Source: Limnospira fusiformis SAG 85.79 (GTDB taxonomy: Bacteria > Cyanobacteriota > Cyanobacteriia > Cyanobacteriales > Microcoleaceae). Taken from it: DNA of 64,000 bases. The stretch spans positions 2,407,403 to 2,471,402 of the forward strand of contig NZ_CP051185.1 of NCBI RefSeq assembly GCF_012516315.1, in the 5' to 3' direction. Made by a program: the position numbers and the translations under genes. The notes under the pieces are model-generated. The model had not been told where the DNA came from. It was given only the letters and a program-made list of their open reading frames with translations, and did not search any database. Below, piece after piece: positions 52,731 through 62,400 of the stretch. How positions within the stretch are numbered: the first letter of the stretch is position 1; each line of letters starts with the position of its first letter.

Positions 52731-54791
52731 TTAATTGTTCAAAAAGGGTAATTTTACACCCAGGGCGGCTTGGGCGGCTTCGATTAATTTCATAAAAAAG
52801 GGGTGAGAAATATCAACAGTTTTGGCTGCGGATCGACTAATTCCTAATAACCCGGTTTTTTGTCCAGGTTGAATAGCTAGAACCTCTCCCTTTTGGTTAC
52901 GAATTCTTAATTCCCAGTTGTCTCCAATAGGAGTAATATTACACTTGTAAGTCCGATCGCAATAATTAAATTCAGCTAGGCGGCGATGTAGAGGAACAAA
53001 GGTTTCTGGAAGTCGCACACCCACAATTTCTAACTCGATCGCCGTTTGATTATTCCAGGTATTTTTCCGTAATTTATAAGCAAAATCCAGGGGGGAAGGG
53101 AGGGGGAAATAATCAGCCCACCGCCAGGCGATCGCAGATATAGTAGGTAAAACAGCCATGGTGATTTCCGGTGGTAAATCTTGAGATAAAGTTAGTTTAA
53201 TATGACTTTTGCCGACTATTTTTTGATGGACAATTCGCAGCTTAGGAGTCCAAAAAACTGGCTCACTATTGGCAATCCCACAGGGTTGTATTTTATCAAT
53301 TTGGTCATATAATTTATAGTTAATATCTCTCAAATTTATGCTCACATCAACATTAATTAAAGGTCGGAGATGTTCTACTTGCAGACATTGATGAGCAAAT
53401 TCACTCAAGCGCTGTTTAAACTTAGGCAAATTAGCCGCCGGTAAAGAAAAGCCACCAGCCGCTTTATGTCCGCCAAATTTACCGAGGAGATCTTGACAAA
53501 ATTGCAGTGCTTCAAACACATGAAATTCTGGAATCCCCCGCGCCGAACCCCGCAGATTTTCCTCGTCTTCATAAGTACAAATAAATACCGGAACTCCGTA
53601 GCGTTCCACCAGTCGGGAAGCCACAATTCCAATAACTCCATGATGCCATTTTTTTTGACAGGGAACTAAAACCCGTTCTTGTTCAAGGTTAATATTACTA
53701 TTTTCATACCAAGCAATAGCTTCCTGTTCAATATCCGCACAAAGCTGTTTCCGTAGTAGGTTAGTTTCTTCGCACTCTTTCGCCTGTTCTAACGCGGTTC
53801 CCATGTGGTCAGTAGTTAACAGTTCAATCACCACCTGGGGATGTCCAATGCGTCCGATCGCATTAATCCGAGGTCCGAGGCGAAAGCCGATATCTTCTGG
53901 TTTCATCGAAGTAGTAGAATTAGTTAAATTAGGCTGTTGGTTAGCCAATCCTGCTATTTGAATTAATGCTTGGACTCCCGCAATTTTAGACTCCGGCAGA
54001 ATTTTTAACCCCCGTTTAACCCAACGGCGATTCACTCCATTTAAGGGAGCCATATCAGCTATAGTCCCTAGGGTAAATAGTTCCAATAACTGCCAGCGCA
54101 AACTCTCCCATTCTCCTCTAAGTTTCGCTAAGGATAGGGCTAATATATAAGCGACACCAACTCCAGCCAAGCCATAATAGGGGGAAGTTTTGGGCAGTAA
54201 TTTGGGATTGAGAATAGCATCAGCGTTAGGGAGTTGGGGAGGCAGATCATGGTGGTCGGTGATAATCACAGTTAGCCCCAATTCTTTCGCCCTAGCCACC
54301 GGAGCGATCGCCGAAATACCATTATCCACAGTGATAATTATGGAGATACCCTGATCGTGAAATTCCTCGACAATGCGATTATTGATACCATAGCCTTCTT
54401 GCATCCGACTAGGAATTGCTGATGTAATATCTGCGCCTAATTGAGAAATGGCTCTAATTAATAACGCTGTACTGGTCATCCCATCAGCATCATAGTCCCC
54501 ACAGATGGCAATTTTTTGTTGATTATCAATGGCATTTTGCAGCAATTGGACAGTTTTGGGTAAGTCGGGGAACTCCTCCATAGGTTCCGGGAGAGTTTGG
54601 GATTGGGGGTTAAGGAAGGCTTCGGCTTGTTCTTTGGTTTCGATTCCCCGGTTGATCAGGATTTGGGCAATAATAGGGTGAACCCCGGTGGTTTCAGATA
54701 GACTCTGGGCAATTTCGGGGCGTTCTGGGAAAATATACCAGCGCTGTTTTGGTAGTAGTGGTTCTGTGGTGATGGGAGGTTTGTCTTCCAC
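52731..54791 (-). CDS. recJ: Single-stranded-DNA-specific exonuclease RecJ
   Basis: A 686-aa DHH-family nuclease. It has ICGDYDADGMTSTALL (motif at 99-104), IIITVDNGISA, VIITDHHDLP, LAGVGVAYILALSL, RLGPRINAIGRIGHP and, in the DHHA1 part, HHGVIGIVASRLVERYGVP and GKFGGHKAAGGFSLP. It degrades ssDNA 5' to 3' in recombination and mismatch repair. A C-terminal OB-like region follows. All metal ligands are present. Confidence 0.95.
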   Translation of the reverse strand: MEDKPPITTEPLLPKQRWYIFPERPEIAQSLSETTGVHPIIAQILINRGIETKEQAEAFLNPQSQTLPEPMEEFPDLPKTVQLLQNAIDNQQKIAICGDYDADGMTSTALLIRAISQLGADITSAIPSRMQEGYGINNRIVEEFHDQGISIIITVDNGISAIAPVARAKELGLTVIITDHHDLPPQLPNADAILNPKLLPKTSPYYGLAGVGVAYILALSLAKLRGEWESLRWQLLELFTLGTIADMAPLNGVNRRWVKRGLKILPESKIAGVQALIQIAGLANQQPNLTNSTTSMKPEDIGFRLGPRINAIGRIGHPQVVIELLTTDHMGTALEQAKECEETNLLRKQLCADIEQEAIAWYENSNINLEQERVLVPCQKKWHHGVIGIVASRLVERYGVPVFICTYEDEENLRGSARGIPEFHVFEALQFCQDLLGKFGGHKAAGGFSLPAANLPKFKQRLSEFAHQCLQVEHLRPLINVDVSINLRDINYKLYDQIDKIQPCGIANSEPVFWTPKLRIVHQKIVGKSHIKLTLSQDLPPEITMAVLPTISAIAWRWADYFPLPSPLDFAYKLRKNTWNNQTAIELEIVGVRLPETFVPLHRRLAEFNYCDRTYKCNITPIGDNWELRIRNQKGEVLAIQPGQKTGLLGISRSAAKTVDISHPFFMKLIEAAQAALGVKLPFLNN

Positions 54792-54863
54792 GGTGACTCA
54801 AATTGCCAATGTTTTCATCCTTGATCGTAATAATTATATCAGGGGTTCGCTATTGAGGAAGTA

Positions 54864-56105
54864 TCAGTTAATGGCATAACTATCTTTACCACGACCAACA
54901 GCAAATCGGAAAGATTCGCGCAGGTTGCGACTAGACTGGGTGATAAATAATAGTAGGGCGACGGCGGCTAAACCTGTGTTGATGGTGAATAGGTTACGAT
55001 ATCCTACCACATCGGCGATGGAACCGAAAATCGGTCCGGCGAGGGCTAATCCTAAATCAAATCCCCCTAAACAAATTGAGAAAAATTGGCCTCTTTCCTG
55101 GGGTAAACAGCGATCGGCGATTAGGGTTAACATCATCGGAATGGTAATTCCTGCGGCGGTACCTTCAAATAAACCAGCCAGCAAGACATCAAAATTGTTA
55201 TTGGCGATCGCTAGGATGAACATCGAAACTAGATAACATATCAGACCTGTGGTGATAAAAATACCCCGACCATAGCGGTCAGAGGCGCGACCCATGGGTA
55301 GACGGACGGCAAAACTGGCGATCGCTTTCATGCTATAAAATAGCCCCGGATTGAGATTTAGCCCAGAATCTTGGATATATAGGGGGATAAAAGTTACTAA
55401 AGTGCCGAAAATTAGCCCCACCATCAACAGAACTAAGGCTGGGATTTTCAATGCTGGACTTCCCAGACGCTGGAGATAATTAGCTATGGGTGATCCCTTT
55501 GTTTGTGACTGGTCGCTGGTTTCTGGGTTTCTTGAGGCTTCTAATACCTGAGAAATTGCCAAAAGTGATAATAGCCCAAAAACAGTACCACTGATAAACA
55601 GAGGACCATAACCCATTCCCGCCTGGATAAAACCGCCTAAAGCTGGACCAATAGCCATACCAATGGGGGCTACCAGACTCATATAACCGACTATTTCCCC
55701 GCGACGGTTTTCTGGGGCTAAATCTGTGACTAGGGCTGTGTAGCCAATGGTAAAGGCTGCTATGCTGATGCCATGAAAAGCCCTTAATAAAGCCATTAAC
55801 GGCATCGAATCAGCGAATAAATAGCCAAGGGGTGCTACGGTCGCGACTATTGTCCCGATCAGCAATACTAGCTTTCTGCCTCGTTTATCTGCTAGGGGAC
55901 CCAGGAAGACGCGGGAGGGTAGCAGTCCTAGGGCAAAAGCCCCCATAACTAAGCCTATTTGTTGCTTAGTCCCCCCCAGATAGGCAATATACAGGGGGAG
56001 GGTAGGTAGCAATGTAGTAATGGCAGACCAGAAACATAGACCCGCTATAAACAGCATCAGCAGGCTGCGTCGCTGTCGGGTTTTAATTATAAATAGGATA
56101 TTCAA
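54864..56105 (-). CDS. MFS transporter
   Basis: A 413-aa membrane protein with about 12 hydrophobic segments and the MFS loop 2-3 signature (GPLADKRGRKLVLL) with a matching signature in the second half (GRASDRYGRGIFI). EMR/MdtG-type drug:proton antiporters share this layout, but the substrate cannot be told. It is transcribed in the same direction as RecJ, 72 nt upstream of it. Confidence 0.9.
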   Translation of the reverse strand: MNILFIIKTRQRRSLLMLFIAGLCFWSAITTLLPTLPLYIAYLGGTKQQIGLVMGAFALGLLPSRVFLGPLADKRGRKLVLLIGTIVATVAPLGYLFADSMPLMALLRAFHGISIAAFTIGYTALVTDLAPENRRGEIVGYMSLVAPIGMAIGPALGGFIQAGMGYGPLFISGTVFGLLSLLAISQVLEASRNPETSDQSQTKGSPIANYLQRLGSPALKIPALVLLMVGLIFGTLVTFIPLYIQDSGLNLNPGLFYSMKAIASFAVRLPMGRASDRYGRGIFITTGLICYLVSMFILAIANNNFDVLLAGLFEGTAAGITIPMMLTLIADRCLPQERGQFFSICLGGFDLGLALAGPIFGSIADVVGYRNLFTINTGLAAVALLLFITQSSRNLRESFRFAVGRGKDSYAIN

Positions 56106-56199
56106 GGGAAAACTCCATAAGCAATGGTGATTAGTATAGAGTCTTCACTGGGGGATTGAGGGGGATTAAGGGGATCTGAGACTTTTGATAGAGGCTATC

Positions 56200-59100
56200 T
56201 CAACTCAGGGGTAGCTTAATCATAAATTCGCTTCCTTCCCCCAACACTGAGGTAAAATTTAACTCGCCTCGGTGATTTTGGGTGATAATTTGATAGCTGG
56301 TGGGTAATCCCATACCTGTGCCTTGACCAATGGGTTTAGTGGTGAAAAATGGGTTAAAAATTTTGCCTTGAACTTCTGGACTCATACCGATGCCATTATC
56401 TTTAATGGCAATGAATATAGCCAGTGAATCTAAAGATGTAGTAATGGTGATTTTACCACTATAGTCAGCGTCTGTTTGATGATTGTGTCGCTCCTCAATA
56501 GCCTGTATGGCATTGGCTAATACATTCAAAAATACCTGATTTAACAAGCCAATATAACACTCATAATCTGGCAAATCACCATAATCTTTAATCACTTCTA
56601 TGGGGGGATTTCCGGCTCTACCATTTAACCGATTTTGTAAAATGACTAGGGTGCTTTCTAAATTTTCATGGAGGTCTACTGCTTTTAATTTGGCTTCGTC
56701 TAAGCGCGAGAAGGTTCGCAGGGATTTGACAATATCACGAATGCGCTCGGCTCCGGTTTTCATTGAATTAATGATTTGGGGTAAATCTTCTTTCATAAAA
56801 TCTAAATCAATCTCTTCGATAAAATCTGCAATATTGGGGGCAGGTTCTGGATAATATTGTTTATATAATTTGATTAGATGTAATAAATCTTCCGTATATT
56901 GGGATGTGTGGCTTAAGTTACCATAAATAAAACTAACCGGGTTGTTAATTTCATGGGCAACCCCGGCAACTAATTGACCCAGACTTGACATTTTTTCTGA
57001 TTGGATTAACTGCATTTGGGTGTCTTGGAGTTCTCGGTAAGCACGTTCAATTTCTTGGCTTTTGGCTTGGGATTCTTGATAAAGTTGGGCTTGTTGAATA
57101 GCGATCGCAACTTGATTAGCAATGTTTTTTAAGAGGTCAATTTCATCATCTTGCCAAGGTGCATCTCCCTGGCTACGACCTAATTCAAAAGCCCCAATTT
57201 TGCTTTCTGTATGAATGGGTAAGGCTAAATAAAGTGTAATCCCCATTCCCTGACAAAAATCTACTTCTTTTTGGTCTTCTGATGTCCTAATATCCAAACT
57301 ATAAAATTCTTCCCTAAATATTTTTTCAAATAACCGGGGAAAATCATTCAATTGATAAGGACCAAGCCAACTGGTAAATCCTGGCTTTTTCTGCTCTGTC
57401 ACTACTTCCCATATACCGGAATCATCATGATGGTTATACCAACCAAAGCTACAAATATCTACTTTGAGTTCCGCAAAAATTGCATTAACTGCATTTTGTA
57501 AAATTGTATCTAAGTCGAGGGAATTGCGAATTTCTGTGCTAATATGACTTAACAGTTGAGTGCGGGTGAGTAGAGAACGTAAGGCTTCTTCTGTTTGGCG
57601 ATCGGTTATATCTATGACAATGCCAAACATCCGCACCAGTTGACCATCTCTAAACTCTAATTCAATGCGACTATTAATATAGCGAATTTCTCCATTAGGA
57701 CGGATAATACGCGCATCAAAGTTTTGAGGAATACCTTGGTTAGCTTCACCAACTCTCTGTAAAAAGAAGTCACGATCTTCGGGGTGATAAAGTTGGAGAT
57801 TTTGCTCAAAATTTGGCTCTCCTTGGTCGGGGTCTAAGCCAAAAATGTGAAAAACTTCTTCCGACCAACTAATTTTTTGGGTGGTAATATCAAAAGACCA
57901 GTAACCTAAATGGGCAACTTCTTGGGCTTTTTTTAATTGTTTACTAAGTTCGGAAAGGGTGATTTCATTGGCTTTGCGTTCGGTAATTACTTCTGTATAC
58001 ATCAGTAAGCCACCAATGTTACCATTCCCATCAATCCAAGGACGAATTTCCCAACATACCCAGTCTGAACCTCCATCATCACGCATCCATAAATCGGCTT
58101 CTGATTTCTCGGTTACTCCTGTTAAACAACGGCTATGAATATCTTTCCAACGTTGGGGAATATCGGGGAAAATTTCATAGTGCGATCGCCCGATAATTTC
58201 TTGATTTTCTAAGCCATATTGTTGATACCAAGCCCGGTTAGCGACTAGGTATCGCATCTGGGTATCAAACATGGCGATCGCAGCGGGAGTCACATCACAT
58301 AGAGTGCGCCAAATTCCCTCACTCTCACGCAATTTATTTTCAGCTTCTTGGCGATCGGAAATATCATAATTAATGCCAATAAACCTGATGGGTTTTCCTT
58401 GTTGATCCCACTCTACCACTTTACCCCTGGCAAAATTCCATCTATAGGAACCATCTTTGCAGCGCAGGCGATGTTCATTTTCATAAATTGGTATTTCACC
58501 TCGGATGTGTTTTTGGATTTGTTCATGAACTAACTCTATATCCTCTGGATGTACACGACTTTCCCATGATTCTAGGGAATCCTTAATTTCATCACTTTGG
58601 TAGCCTAATATGGTTTTCCAACGACTATCAAAATATACTTGTTGGGTTTGTGGGTTCCATTCCCAAGTGGCAATATTTGCAGATTCTAAAGCTAATTGTA
58701 GTCGTTCGCGTTCAGCTTGGTTAGCTATTTCCTGACGGGCGATCGCTCGACTGAGAAGCATTCCGGCTAGGGATGCGATCGCCACTGATAATAGCAGGCT
58801 ATTGGTAGCAATATAATTCCGCATTTTTTGGGCTTTTGCTAACTCTAATTCTGCCAGTTTTAGCTGTTTTCTAGTACGATTGGTTACCTCAGTTAGCTGG
58901 TCGGGTAATTCGATAAAATTAGCAAATTCTGGGCTTTGGATAAGTGCAATTAACTCTTGCTGTGCAGCTTGTATTTGGTCATCGGCAAAATTTAATCCTT
59001 CTACTGCTGTAGCAAATCTGTTTAATCTTTCGGCAAAAATCCCCACAGTTTCCTGATATTCAGAAAATAGTAATTGCAGTTCAGGCGTTTTTTTATCTTG

Positions 59101-59445
59101 ATCAAGTTGTTCATATTCTGTTAGCAGATCATCAATTTCATCTAACCTTTGCATAAAGGCATTAACAGATTGCCGAAAACCCTCTGGTTCGGACAGATAT
59201 GGAGATAGTTGTTTACTAGGTCGGTTGTATAATATCTTAACTTGTAAATGGTTGAGCAGTGCGTATTGGTTAACTACAGCATCCCGGTTGATTATAGCCG
59301 GTTTTTCATAGTAATTACCTACCAGTAAACCGATAGTAGTTCCGGTGATAGCAATTCCTAGGGTGGCAATATAGGTAGCCGCGATTTTTTGCTTTAATTT
59401 CATGGGAAAATATGTCTGATATAGGAACCTAATATTGGCAATCAT
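56200..59445 (-). CDS. Multi-PAS/GAF sensor histidine kinase
   Basis: A 1081-aa kinase. A membrane segment at ~20-40 is followed by a periplasmic helical sensor and a second membrane segment near 215-232. Then come three PAS/PAC units (~245-365, ~375-495, ~505-620), a GAF domain (~635-800), HisKA with GVAHEINNPVS (phospho-His ~838) and HATPase_c (NVLANAIQAIEE, DNGIGMSP, GTGMGLPTSY). The start may be ATG 59403 (MKLKQKIAATY). The gene follows the upstream giant kinase with a 16-nt gap, so they are likely cotranscribed. No receiver domain or response regulator is adjacent. Confidence 0.9.
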   Translation of the reverse strand: MIANIRFLYQTYFPMKLKQKIAATYIATLGIAITGTTIGLLVGNYYEKPAIINRDAVVNQYALLNHLQVKILYNRPSKQLSPYLSEPEGFRQSVNAFMQRLDEIDDLLTEYEQLDQDKKTPELQLLFSEYQETVGIFAERLNRFATAVEGLNFADDQIQAAQQELIALIQSPEFANFIELPDQLTEVTNRTRKQLKLAELELAKAQKMRNYIATNSLLLSVAIASLAGMLLSRAIARQEIANQAERERLQLALESANIATWEWNPQTQQVYFDSRWKTILGYQSDEIKDSLESWESRVHPEDIELVHEQIQKHIRGEIPIYENEHRLRCKDGSYRWNFARGKVVEWDQQGKPIRFIGINYDISDRQEAENKLRESEGIWRTLCDVTPAAIAMFDTQMRYLVANRAWYQQYGLENQEIIGRSHYEIFPDIPQRWKDIHSRCLTGVTEKSEADLWMRDDGGSDWVCWEIRPWIDGNGNIGGLLMYTEVITERKANEITLSELSKQLKKAQEVAHLGYWSFDITTQKISWSEEVFHIFGLDPDQGEPNFEQNLQLYHPEDRDFFLQRVGEANQGIPQNFDARIIRPNGEIRYINSRIELEFRDGQLVRMFGIVIDITDRQTEEALRSLLTRTQLLSHISTEIRNSLDLDTILQNAVNAIFAELKVDICSFGWYNHHDDSGIWEVVTEQKKPGFTSWLGPYQLNDFPRLFEKIFREEFYSLDIRTSEDQKEVDFCQGMGITLYLALPIHTESKIGAFELGRSQGDAPWQDDEIDLLKNIANQVAIAIQQAQLYQESQAKSQEIERAYRELQDTQMQLIQSEKMSSLGQLVAGVAHEINNPVSFIYGNLSHTSQYTEDLLHLIKLYKQYYPEPAPNIADFIEEIDLDFMKEDLPQIINSMKTGAERIRDIVKSLRTFSRLDEAKLKAVDLHENLESTLVILQNRLNGRAGNPPIEVIKDYGDLPDYECYIGLLNQVFLNVLANAIQAIEERHNHQTDADYSGKITITTSLDSLAIFIAIKDNGIGMSPEVQGKIFNPFFTTKPIGQGTGMGLPTSYQIITQNHRGELNFTSVLGEGSEFMIKLPLS

Positions 59446-59461
59446 TAACCATCTGACACGA

Positions 59462-62400
59462 TTAACAAGGAATAGAAATCACAAATTCTGTACCCTCACC
59501 TAAAGTTGAATTTACTTCTAGCATACCTGAGTGTTTATCAACCACAATTTGTCTAGCGATCGCTAATCCTAAACCCGTACCTTTACCCACATTTTTGGTA
59601 GTAAATAAATGCTCAAATATTTTAAATTTGACATCATCACTGATACCCACGCCATTATCTTTAATCCGAATCCTGGCATAGTTGCCGTCACCAGATAACT
59701 CAGTTTTTACCAAAATATGATTATTAATTTCCCCATAATCTCGCCCTTTATTTGATTCATCTAAAGCATCAATAGCATTACTTAAAATATTCATAAATAC
59801 CTGATTTAACTGTCCAGCATAACACTTAATATGGGGTAGATTACCGTATTCCTTAATTACTTGAATTTCTGGGCGCATCTGGTTAGCTTTTAGGCGATGC
59901 TTCAGAATCATCAATGTACTATCAATGCCATCGTGAATATGGCAAGCAACCGGGCGATCAGTATCGGCGCGGGAGAAAGTTCTTAAACTTACACTTAGAT
60001 CTTGAATGCGTCCGACTGCCTCCCGCATTGCTCTAATTAATTTGGGCAAATCTTCTCGGATATAATCCAGTTCTATGGATTCTATTTTATCTTGAATCTC
60101 ATCATCAGTCACAGAATATTTTTCTTGGTATAAATCAATCAAACCCAACAAGTCTTTAATATAATTAATCACCGGGGGAATATTGCACTTAATACAGCCC
60201 ACGGGATTGTTAATTTCATGGGCAACACCTGCCACTAAATTTCCTAAAGCTGACATTTTTTCATTCTGCACCAGTTGCAGTTGCATAGTTTGCAGTTCCT
60301 GTAAAGTTTGCTCCAACTGCTGAGATTTTTCACGCAGTTTATTTTCAGCACGTCTGCGCGCATCAATATCAGTGCAAGTGCCAATCCATTCTTTCACACT
60401 ACCATCTTTGGCGAAAATAGGGACTCCTTGAACAGCAAAATAACGGTAAATACCATCAGCGCCACGAATGCGGTATTCGGTCTTATATAAACTCTTAGTT
60501 TCCACTGCTTTTTGCCAAACTTTAGTAGTGTGAGGGAGATCATCAGGATGCAAGGCATTTAGCCATCCCCTTCCCTTGACTTCTTCTAGGGTTTGTCCAG
60601 TATATGCAATCCAATGAACTGTATCTAGGTTTTCTCCTTCAGGACTAGCCAGCCAAATAATTTGAGATGTAGCAGTGGCTAAATAACGATAACGTGCTTC
60701 ACTTAATTCTAGTTTTTCTACATATTGTTTTAGTTTGTGATTATAAGTCTGTGATTCCTCATAAAGTCGCCCGTTTTCCAGAGAAATGGCAGCTTGAGAA
60801 CAGAGAAATTTGAGCAACTCAACGCGATCGCTCGTAAAGGCTCCTATAGTTAAATTATTTTCCAAATATAAAATACCCATCAACTGACCTTGGTTGATAA
60901 TCGGGATACAGATAACACTTTTAGGATGGTTATTTTGGATATAAGTATCAGCATAAAACCTGGGATTTATTCTGGCATCTGCCAGCACTAAATACTTGCC
61001 AGTACGGCGAACATTATTAACTACACTAATCGGCAAATCTTGACTAGCTTCTAGGGGAATTGATGGTAATATCTCCGGTGATTTTCCGGGTTCTAATATG
61101 GCAACTACATTAAATTTATCATCTTGTTTAAGCACCAATATACACTTATTAGCTCCCGCATTATTAATCACTATTTTTAACAAGTTACTAATCAGCTTGT
61201 CTAATTCAATTTCACTAGAAATAGCTTGAGATGCTTGCAGCAAAGTTGTTAAATCCAGGATTTCGGAAATGCTACTAGAAGTATGAGTAGAAGTCATCAT
61301 ACCCCTGGCAATAGTTTCCTTGAATAAATTAGTAGCACGAGGTCGGTGTAAAATCGGGTTCAACAGTTTAGGATAGCGTTTTTCTAAATCCGCCACCTTA
61401 GCTTTTGCACCCCATTTAGCATAACCATAATAGGCATCTTGCATATACCCAGCGGCAACTTTAGCTTTACCCCAATTTAGGTAAAATTTAGCCGCTAGTT
61501 CATTAGCTAAGGCTTCTTCTTGGATATATTTGTTGTCTTTGGCTCCGGTAATAGCGCGATCGTATAAATCAATAGCCTCTGCTTTTTCTCCAAAGAATCG
61601 ACATTTTTCAGCCGCTAACAAATCAACTTTATGCTGATGATTATTGGGGGAAGACTCTGCCCATTCCGCTAATTTTTTCTGATGACTTTTAACCATATCC
61701 AGACTATAATCTTGGTCAATTTTTGACGTGGAGCATAAAGCTAAATAGGTTAAACCAGCATAGAAATGGAAAACCGGAATATAAATTGTTCCTCCCACTG
61801 CCATCAAATATTGATCAGCTTTGGCAATATATTCCCCAGCATGATGATATTCACCAAATAGATAAGCAAGAATCAATTTATAGATATAGACCACAGCCAG
61901 AGCAGTTAATTCATTATCATGATGATGCTTAGGAATCATCACTATTTCATTGTAGTCGTTCCCCTTCAATAAATATGGTGAATCGACAATTTCCCGAAAA
62001 TTATACACCATCTGCTTTTTAATCTTCAGGTAGGTTAGGGGAGAATCTTGTTTGGCTTTCTCTAAAACTACACAGTAATTGTCAATTTCTCCTTCCCAAT
62101 TATCTAGACGCACTCCCGCGAAGAAATTATCATAAAAGTAGTTAAAAATGTTATAACCAGCATAGAGAATTTGACCAGTTTCTATGGCTGCCATATAACC
62201 ATTTTTGAGGGTAGGAATAGCGGATCTTAATGGTTCTTGGCGATGCTGAAGAAAAGTACCAAATAGCAGTAATGTCAGAGCTTTTAGTTTTCGGACATTA
62301 AACTTATCCAGTAAAATCAAGGCGACTCGCCCAAATTTATAACCTTTTTTAACCTCTCCTAAAAAGGCAGAAAGTACCATACCATAAATTGCATAACCAA